Under the pieces are notes generated by a model. The model was not told where the DNA came from, made no database searches, and saw only the letters and a program-made list of their open reading frames with translations. Of a DNA stretch of 44,399 nucleotides, positions 39,226 to 44,399 are shown piece after piece. The position numbers and the translations under genes were made by a program. Position 1 is the stretch's first letter. Each line of letters begins with the position of its first letter. Origin of the DNA: CAZZKF01 sp964654995 (GTDB taxonomy: Bacteria > Pseudomonadota > Alphaproteobacteria > CAZZKF01); NCBI GenBank assembly GCA_964654995.1, contig CAZZKF010000015.1:1-44399 (forward strand). The letters are read 5' to 3'.

Positions 39226-39721
39226 AACCCCTTCAACGTCAGTATGTTCCTACAATAGCAGGATTTTACGCGATGTGTCATCCGCTGCCCGGCGCCGCCG
39301 GTGTATCGCTCAAAGCCGCCAAGGCAACCAGAGCCGGGCCGTGGAATTGGCGCCGATATAGCGCCACCGGCACACCGCCCGATCGCTTCGTCGCCAAACA
39401 GGTCATGGATGGCCGGCAAGCAAGAGTCCTGCCTCGATAGCCGGCGACGCCATGCCAGCGGCACCGGACATCGTCCGACAGCCGTAGCAGCCGGCGCGAG
39501 CCGCGGTTGCACTGCCCCCCGGTTCATCCGGTCATGGTAATCAAAGATTAATATCGGTTTGCCATTCTCGGCCCCATCTTTGGGGAACACATCGCGGTCC
39601 TCCGGGGCACCGAGAGCGAACATGATGGATAGGGGTGAACAGCCAGAAGGGCACCGTGGTCAGCCGCACGGCCGGGAGATGCCGTAACGGCCAAATCGCC
39701 TCTGCCTGAACACGATTTCGC
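39226..39721. other. intergenic region without a confident gene
   Basis: Roughly 500 bases with several overlapping short frames on both strands and no family match. The best is a plus-strand 55-codon frame (39273-39440) starting MCHPLPGAAGVSL, with only a weak AGGA upstream. An AT-richer patch near 39540-39555 (ATCAAAGATTAATATCGG) may hold the promoter of the next plus-strand gene. Confidence 0.4.
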
Positions 39722-41233
39722 ATGCGGCCGACGGCCATGGTTCGACTGAAGAAAAACATTTTGACTCAAGACCAGGTAAATGAACTGCTGGGCGTGGAAA
39801 ACGCTCGTGGCGCCGCGGCGACAACCGGGCATGTCCAGGAAATCGATGTCCAGGACATCCGCCGGCACTTCGGAGCCCAGTGGGAACAGCTCTCGGACAA
39901 GGTACATCGGCAGATCCATGCGACCTTGAACCGTCATCTGTCGCAATCCGACTTCTACAACGAACCCAGCGAATTGCGTTTCGTCGTGATCTTTCGCGAC
40001 CTGTCGCACAGCGAGGCGGCGATCAAGGCGCAAATGCTGCGCGATCAGATTCTCGAGAAGGTGCTGGGATCGGCTGCAGTTGCCGCGATGTCGCGGGAAC
40101 CCGCCCCGGAAAGCGCGGCCCCGAAGGCAGACGGTTCAGCCTTGTCGTCCGTCCTTGAAGACCTGTCGCCACGCCTGTCAGCCATCCGGCAGGAACTGGA
40201 CGGCATGCAGCGGGGTACGCTCGACCCGACAAAGCTGGACGATCAGCTCAAGCGGCTCAACGGTCTGGCACAGGTTCTCAAGAATACCGGGCGACTGCTG
40301 GGGTGCGCCATCGCTGCCAACGGGCAGGCATCGGCGACGCGATCAAACGCGGAGATGGATCAGGCGGCTGTCCTCGAACAGCTGAAGCAGAGAATCGCCG
40401 CCCTGTTGCTCGAAGTGGAACAGGAACTGGCTCAACGGCTTGAGGCCGCGGCGGTGATTCAGACGGATCGTGACGCAGAGGCGCTCGATTTCGAGACCCG
40501 GTTCGATTACATCCCCCTGTGGAGCGCCTCCAAACAGGTGGTCAGCACCTATATGTGCCGAATCAAACTGGTGCACGGCAAATCCCTGGTATCCCCCGAC
40601 AAGATCTTCCGCCCCACGCGCGATGCCCCGGTGCTGGCAACAGTCGACCGCCTGTCGTTGCGCAACAGCCTGATTGCGCTGCACATGCTGGCCGGGGGAG
40701 ATCTGCCCAATGTCGTCGGTGTCCCGGTACATTTCTCGACCCTCACGCACACCCAGAGCCAACGCCAGTACGCCGGGCTTTGCCGCCATATTCCGGAAAA
40801 ATTTCGCCGCTTCATCATCTGGGAAATCATCGGCGTCGAGGAGGGGGTCTGGCAGTCGCAGGTGGCATCCGCCGCCGGTCTGTTGCAACCGTTCGGGCGT
40901 GGCGTGGTCATCTGCCTGGATCTCCATCATCGTGACTTCGAAGACCTGCACCATCCCGCCGTCCAGGCCATCGGTGTCGACCTGACCTATGTGAACGGCA
41001 ATGAGGCCGACATTCTTCGCAACATCGAGGGATTCGTCGCCGCTGCTCAAAAGAAGAAACTTCAGGTTTACGTCAAGGGTGTGCAGACACTCAGCCTGGC
41101 GGTCGGTTGCATTGCCGCCGGCGCCAGCTTCCTGGCCGGCGACGCGATTGCCGGCGCAACCGACAACCCCTGGGGCATCATGCCCTATGAGACGGAAAAG
41201 CTTTTCCTGAAATTGATCACCGACAGCTTTTGA
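39722..41233 (+). CDS. hypothetical protein with possible degenerate EAL-like C-terminal domain
   Basis: A 503-residue soluble protein. The N-terminal half (about 1-260) is helical and charged, with likely coiled coil around 215-245 (LEQLKQRIAALLLEVEQELAQRLEAA). The C-terminal half has TRFDYIPLWSASKQVVSTYMCRI, then LTYVNGNEADILRNIEGFVAAAQKKKLQVYVKGVQTLSLAVGCIAAGASFLAGDAIAG, which resembles the last strands and helices of EAL phosphodiesterases (VEGVET...GaxxxQG). The catalytic EAL and metal residues are not evident, so it would be a non-enzymatic binder if related. ATG 39722 or 39737 may be the start. It converges with the response regulator gene. Confidence 0.6.
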   Translation: MRPTAMVRLKKNILTQDQVNELLGVENARGAAATTGHVQEIDVQDIRRHFGAQWEQLSDKVHRQIHATLNRHLSQSDFYNEPSELRFVVIFRDLSHSEAAIKAQMLRDQILEKVLGSAAVAAMSREPAPESAAPKADGSALSSVLEDLSPRLSAIRQELDGMQRGTLDPTKLDDQLKRLNGLAQVLKNTGRLLGCAIAANGQASATRSNAEMDQAAVLEQLKQRIAALLLEVEQELAQRLEAAAVIQTDRDAEALDFETRFDYIPLWSASKQVVSTYMCRIKLVHGKSLVSPDKIFRPTRDAPVLATVDRLSLRNSLIALHMLAGGDLPNVVGVPVHFSTLTHTQSQRQYAGLCRHIPEKFRRFIIWEIIGVEEGVWQSQVASAAGLLQPFGRGVVICLDLHHRDFEDLHHPAVQAIGVDLTYVNGNEADILRNIEGFVAAAQKKKLQVYVKGVQTLSLAVGCIAAGASFLAGDAIAGATDNPWGIMPYETEKLFLKLITDSF

Positions 41234-41254
41234 TCGGTGCAGAGGCCAAGGTGA

Positions 41255-41638
41255 TCACGACCCGGAAGATGCCTCTTCCAGGCATTTATTGACCGCGGCA
41301 ATGAGGTCGGCGGATTTGAACGGCTTTCTGAGCAGGACGTTGGCGCCGAATTTCCTGGCCAGTTTCAGAAAATCCATATTTGCCGTCCGCCCGCCGCCCG
41401 ACATGGCGATCACCGCCAGCGACGAGTTCAACTTGTAGAGCTCCAGGATCGTCTCGATCCCTTCCATGTCGGGCATGATCATGTCCGTGATCACCAGATC
41501 CGGAGAGGTTTCGCGGAACTGATCCAGCCCCTCCCGGCCGTTGCCGGCCTCGACGACCTCATGGCCTTCCAGCTCGAGAATCGCGCGCACGGTGGCACGC
41601 ACGGCGTTCTCGTCGTCAATGATCAGAATACGGGCCAT
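41255..41638 (-). CDS. single-domain CheY-like response regulator
   Basis: A 127-residue receiver domain with no output domain. Acidic pocket Asp8/Asp9 (LIIDDEN), phospho-acceptor Asp52 (VITDMIMPDM), the Ser/Thr switch in VIAMSGGG and Lys105 in LLRKPF are all present. It lies 157 bases downstream of the LOV histidine kinase on the same strand and is its likely phosphorylation partner. Output would occur by protein-protein contact or by serving in a phosphorelay. It converges with the EAL-like gene. Confidence 0.92.
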   Translation of the reverse strand: MARILIIDDENAVRATVRAILELEGHEVVEAGNGREGLDQFRETSPDLVITDMIMPDMEGIETILELYKLNSSLAVIAMSGGGRTANMDFLKLARKFGANVLLRKPFKSADLIAAVNKCLEEASSGS

Positions 41639-41795
41639 CGATGATCTCTCGGTTCATGACGAAGACGTCGCAGCCACGAGAAAAACCGTGATGCACGGAG
41701 GAACCAGATACAGGACCAATCAGCCAAAGATGATGGCAGTACTGTAATGTGACGCAGACAGCCGTTCAAGGGACGCCTGTCGGGCCCGCCGAGGC

Positions 41796-44195
41796 TTACG
41801 AAGATGATTTCACGACGCGTTCCCCGGCCAGGAACCGCTTGTCGGCCGATGTCGACTGCCGGTCAGCCCGGGGCTCAAGGCCGTGCCTGGTCAGATCCGT
41901 TACTTTCGGCAGGTACAGCGTGAACTCGGTGCCCTTCCCTTTGGAGCTCAACACCTGGATAAAGCCATTCGATTGCCGGACGAAACCATAGACCATGCTG
42001 AGGCCGAGGCCGGTTCCCTTGCCCACCTCCTTGGTTGTGAAGAAAGGATCGAAGACGCGATCCTTGACGTCTTCGGGAATGCCGTGCCCCGTATCCGCAA
42101 CCGAAATCGCGGCATAAATACCGGGTACGGCATCGCGGATTTCAACAAGATCTCCGGCCCCCAGTTCCCGGAACGATGTCCGGATCGTCAGCGTCCCGCC
42201 ATCAGGCATGGCGTCGCGGCTGTTGATGACGAGATTGAGCAAGGCGGTTTCAAGCTGGTCACGGTCGATCAGAACCGGCAGGGGCGGATCGGCAAGGTCG
42301 ATCCGGACGTCGATGTTGCGGCCCGGTGTGTGGCGGAGAAGATCCTCGAATTCCACCACCAGGGCGTTGAGGTCGACGATTTCAGGCTCCAGCGTCTGTC
42401 GACGGGCAAACGCCAGCAACCGATTCGTCAACTGACAGCCCGTTCGTGCCGCACTCAGCGCCGTGGCAATCCACCGCCCCGCCTTTTCATCCTCTCCGTA
42501 AAGGCGCTCGAGAAGCTCGAGATTGCCGATCACGGCAGTCAGCAGATTGTTGAAGTCATGCGCCAGGCCGCCGGTAAGCTGGCCAATGGCCTCGACCTTC
42601 TGGGCCTGAACAAGCTGCTCTTCGGTCATCTTGCGCCGGGTGATGTCGCGCACCGATCCGACGAAACGTCGGCGGTTTCCGGCTTTGATTTCGGACACGG
42701 CCAGTTCCAGAGGAATGATCCGGCCGTCCTTTGCCAGCCCTTCGACCTCGCGTGGCCCAACGGCATAGACCGCGGTGAGCTCTCCGCGCTGGCAGGAGCG
42801 AATGTAACCGTCTGGCCTCAGGCGCTCGGATTCGGAAAACAGCATCGAGACGTTGTTGCCGACGACTTCCTCTTTCGAATACCCGAAAATGCGTTCGGCG
42901 GACGCACTGAAGGATTCGATCCGCCCTTCGAGGTCCATAGTCACGATGCCGTCAACCAGATTGTCCAGAATGGCAAGCAGCCGTCGTTCGCTTTCCCGCA
43001 GCGCCTTCTGCATTTCCATGCGCTCGGTCACGTCATGGATGACTCCGACGAAGCTGACGAGACGGTCTTGGTCGTCGAACGCCGGCGCGATATGCAGCGA
43101 ATTGTAAAAGAGCTGACCGTCCTTGCGATAGTTTCGCACTATGACGCTGACCGGCCGGGCGTCGCGAAGGGCCTCGCGGATTTCCTTGACGGCCTCTTGA
43201 TTCCGATCATCCCCTTGCAGAAAACGACAGTTCATGCCGATCACCTCTTCGGCGGCATATCCGGTGATTCGCTCGAAGGCCGGATTGACAAAGGTAATCG
43301 GGTTGTCCGGCTGCGTCGGATCGGTGATCAGAATTCCCTCCGAGAGGGCATCGACGGCATTGCTCTTGTTGAGGAGGTCACGTTCCGCCTGCCGCCGGCG
43401 CTCAAGCTGCTCTTCCAGGGCACCCTTGATGCGCCGCATTGTTCTGACGATCCGCATGCGCTCGACGCCTTCGCGACGCAGCAGGAAAAACAGTCCGGCA
43501 CCAAGCAGAAAGACTCCGCCCAGGCTAGCGCTTGCGGCCAGTAACGAGCTGCGACCATTCGAGAGACTTTCTGTCGACGCCTCGGCAATCCGGTTGCGGG
43601 CCGCCGACCAGTTGATCTCGAGAACGTTCAGCGCCGTCAGTGCCGGCGTATCATCCACGCGAACCCGCCGGTCGACATCTTCCGGGGAAGCACCTTGGGA
43701 CACCAGTTCCCGGGCAATGACAATCTGCTCCCCATACCGTTTCGAGACCGCCGCGATCTGATCCAGAGCCGCCAGCTCTGTCTGGTCAGCGGTGATGGAC
43801 CTGTACTGATCGATCGCGAAGTTCAGCCTGGAGAGATCCCTGTCGATGGCCTCGGCAAGCCCGGGGTCGCGGCGCAGCACGTAATTCTTGAAATTATGAA
43901 TCAACCCGCCATAGCCAAAGGCGGCGCGAATTTCACTCAGGTAATAGCCTCTTGCCTCCTCCTTGAGCGCATAATCTCCCCACGTCGATTCGACGTGTTG
44001 CAGGTGCTTGGTCGTCGTGATGTTCAGGATCGTGATGACCAGCGCGGTGGCCGCCATCACACCATACAGCGACCACGCAAGAAGGCGCGTCCGGGACACT
44101 GCGGCTTTGGGTTCGGTTGCATCTGTTGGGGTCATAGTCGGTGATACTTCGGAAGTAAGAGTATTGTTCGCTGCCACCGGCGGCGCATTCGCCAT
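41796..44195 (-). CDS. membrane LOV-PAS histidine kinase with a periplasmic sensor
   Basis: A 799-residue kinase. Transmembrane helices at about 38-60 and 218-239 enclose a periplasmic helical sensor containing FGYGGLIHNFKNYVLRRD (93-110). A LOV domain follows (285-391), with NPAFERITGY, the photoactive Cys323 in GMNCRFLQGDD and the flavin-binding Asn355 and Asn365 (RNYRKDGQLFYN). The usual Gln near the end is Ile386 (FVGVIHDVTE). A second PAS (405-520), HisKA with His546 (GLAHDFNN) and a HATPase domain (N-box NLVINSRDAM, DTGHGIPEDV, GKGTGLGLSM) complete it. There is no receiver domain. It should phosphorylate the downstream CheY-like protein. ATG 44195 is the start. Confidence 0.93.
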   Translation of the reverse strand: MANAPPVAANNTLTSEVSPTMTPTDATEPKAAVSRTRLLAWSLYGVMAATALVITILNITTTKHLQHVESTWGDYALKEEARGYYLSEIRAAFGYGGLIHNFKNYVLRRDPGLAEAIDRDLSRLNFAIDQYRSITADQTELAALDQIAAVSKRYGEQIVIARELVSQGASPEDVDRRVRVDDTPALTALNVLEINWSAARNRIAEASTESLSNGRSSLLAASASLGGVFLLGAGLFFLLRREGVERMRIVRTMRRIKGALEEQLERRRQAERDLLNKSNAVDALSEGILITDPTQPDNPITFVNPAFERITGYAAEEVIGMNCRFLQGDDRNQEAVKEIREALRDARPVSVIVRNYRKDGQLFYNSLHIAPAFDDQDRLVSFVGVIHDVTERMEMQKALRESERRLLAILDNLVDGIVTMDLEGRIESFSASAERIFGYSKEEVVGNNVSMLFSESERLRPDGYIRSCQRGELTAVYAVGPREVEGLAKDGRIIPLELAVSEIKAGNRRRFVGSVRDITRRKMTEEQLVQAQKVEAIGQLTGGLAHDFNNLLTAVIGNLELLERLYGEDEKAGRWIATALSAARTGCQLTNRLLAFARRQTLEPEIVDLNALVVEFEDLLRHTPGRNIDVRIDLADPPLPVLIDRDQLETALLNLVINSRDAMPDGGTLTIRTSFRELGAGDLVEIRDAVPGIYAAISVADTGHGIPEDVKDRVFDPFFTTKEVGKGTGLGLSMVYGFVRQSNGFIQVLSSKGKGTEFTLYLPKVTDLTRHGLEPRADRQSTSADKRFLAGERVVKSSS

Positions 44196-44399
44196 CGGTC
44201 AAGGCGTTACGGCATGGGGGATGGGCTTTCGAGTCTTCGTCGGTGCGGTCAAATATCGTGCGATCGTCGGTCTGCGACCATGGACAGCACACGATACGGC
44301 GCGGTTGCTAATATTCTACTAAGAGCGCCGGATTGTGAGCCGAAGACCGAGCCCCAGGCCTTCGCAACAAGCCCCCGGCAAGACCGCTGCGGTTGCCGC
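44196..44399. other. right-edge region without a recognised gene
   Basis: About 200 bases upstream of the LOV kinase start. It should contain that kinase's promoter. No frame shows a known family, and I could not identify a convincing -35/-10 pair. Confidence 0.4.

Noticed and set aside
39273..39440. 55-codon plus-strand frame starting MCHPLPGAAG
   Set aside because: Weak ribosome site and no conserved pattern; left as part of the intergenic entry.
39171..39623. 150-codon minus-strand frame upstream of the Ala-rich lipoprotein
   Set aside because: Composition looks like non-coding GC-rich sequence, it overlaps the lipoprotein leader hairpin, and it has no ribosome site.

Overview
The window looks like a chromosomal segment of a high-GC alphaproteobacterium, most likely a Rhodospirillales-type organism. 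This rests on gene content and order: pdxH/dnaJ-like/fabI/aroC, deacetylase/xseB/ispA/tlyA, lptC-lptA-lptB-rpoN-hpf-ptsN, Hsp20 next to a DUF1150 gene, an EipA (DUF1134) protein and an NDUFA9-like protein. Coding is dense, with many ATGA start/stop overlaps. I saw no insertion sequence, phage, plasmid or CRISPR feature. I cannot name the species.

Layout. 1-8.0 kb: an envelope protein, an SDR, a YffB-like reductase, a FieF-type metal exporter, pdxH, a 17-kDa-antigen-like lipoprotein, a CbpA-like J-protein, fabI, aroC and a small membrane protein. 8.1-18.1 kb: ten consecutive minus-strand genes. They start with an acyl-CoA catabolic block (acyl-CoA dehydrogenase, metallo-hydrolase, enoyl-CoA hydratase, SDR, acyl-CoA ligase), continue with a histone-deacetylase-family protein, xseB, ispA and tlyA, and end with an isonitrile-hydratase-like DJ-1 protein. 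The dxs gene I would expect between ispA and tlyA is absent. 18.2-25.2 kb: tsaC, a D-2-hydroxyacid dehydrogenase-type flavoprotein, a YedK/SRAP protein, an exported methyltransferase, a very small membrane-peptide gene, a Nudix hydrolase with a 57-residue membrane partner, eipA, an NDUFA9-like protein and tRNA-Leu(CAG). 25.2-31.2 kb: an RNase D-like exonuclease and the lipopolysaccharide export / sigma-54 / nitrogen-PTS cluster, preceded by a good sigma-54-type promoter match. 31.2-32.1 kb: a heat-shock unit (Hsp20 and DUF1150) with a near-perfect sigma-32 promoter.

32.1-36.7 kb is the most unusual part. An orphan ParA-type ATPase, a ribbon-helix-helix protein, a PAS_5-like protein and a TPR/SPOR lipoprotein form one overlapping operon. 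It diverges from a Sel1/SPOR protein across a roughly 25% GC island in an otherwise GC-rich sequence. This could be a chromosomally encoded positioning or septal system, and the AT-rich island could be its control or binding site. 36.7-39.2 kb: an acetolactate-synthase-like TPP enzyme and an alanine-rich lipoprotein.

39.7-44.2 kb: a protein with a possible degenerate EAL domain, then a single-domain response regulator and a membrane histidine kinase. The kinase has a periplasmic sensor, a LOV domain that keeps the photoactive Cys but has Ile in place of the signalling Gln, a second PAS domain and a HisKA/HATPase core. The LOV kinase and the ParA/SPOR module are the two systems most worth following up.
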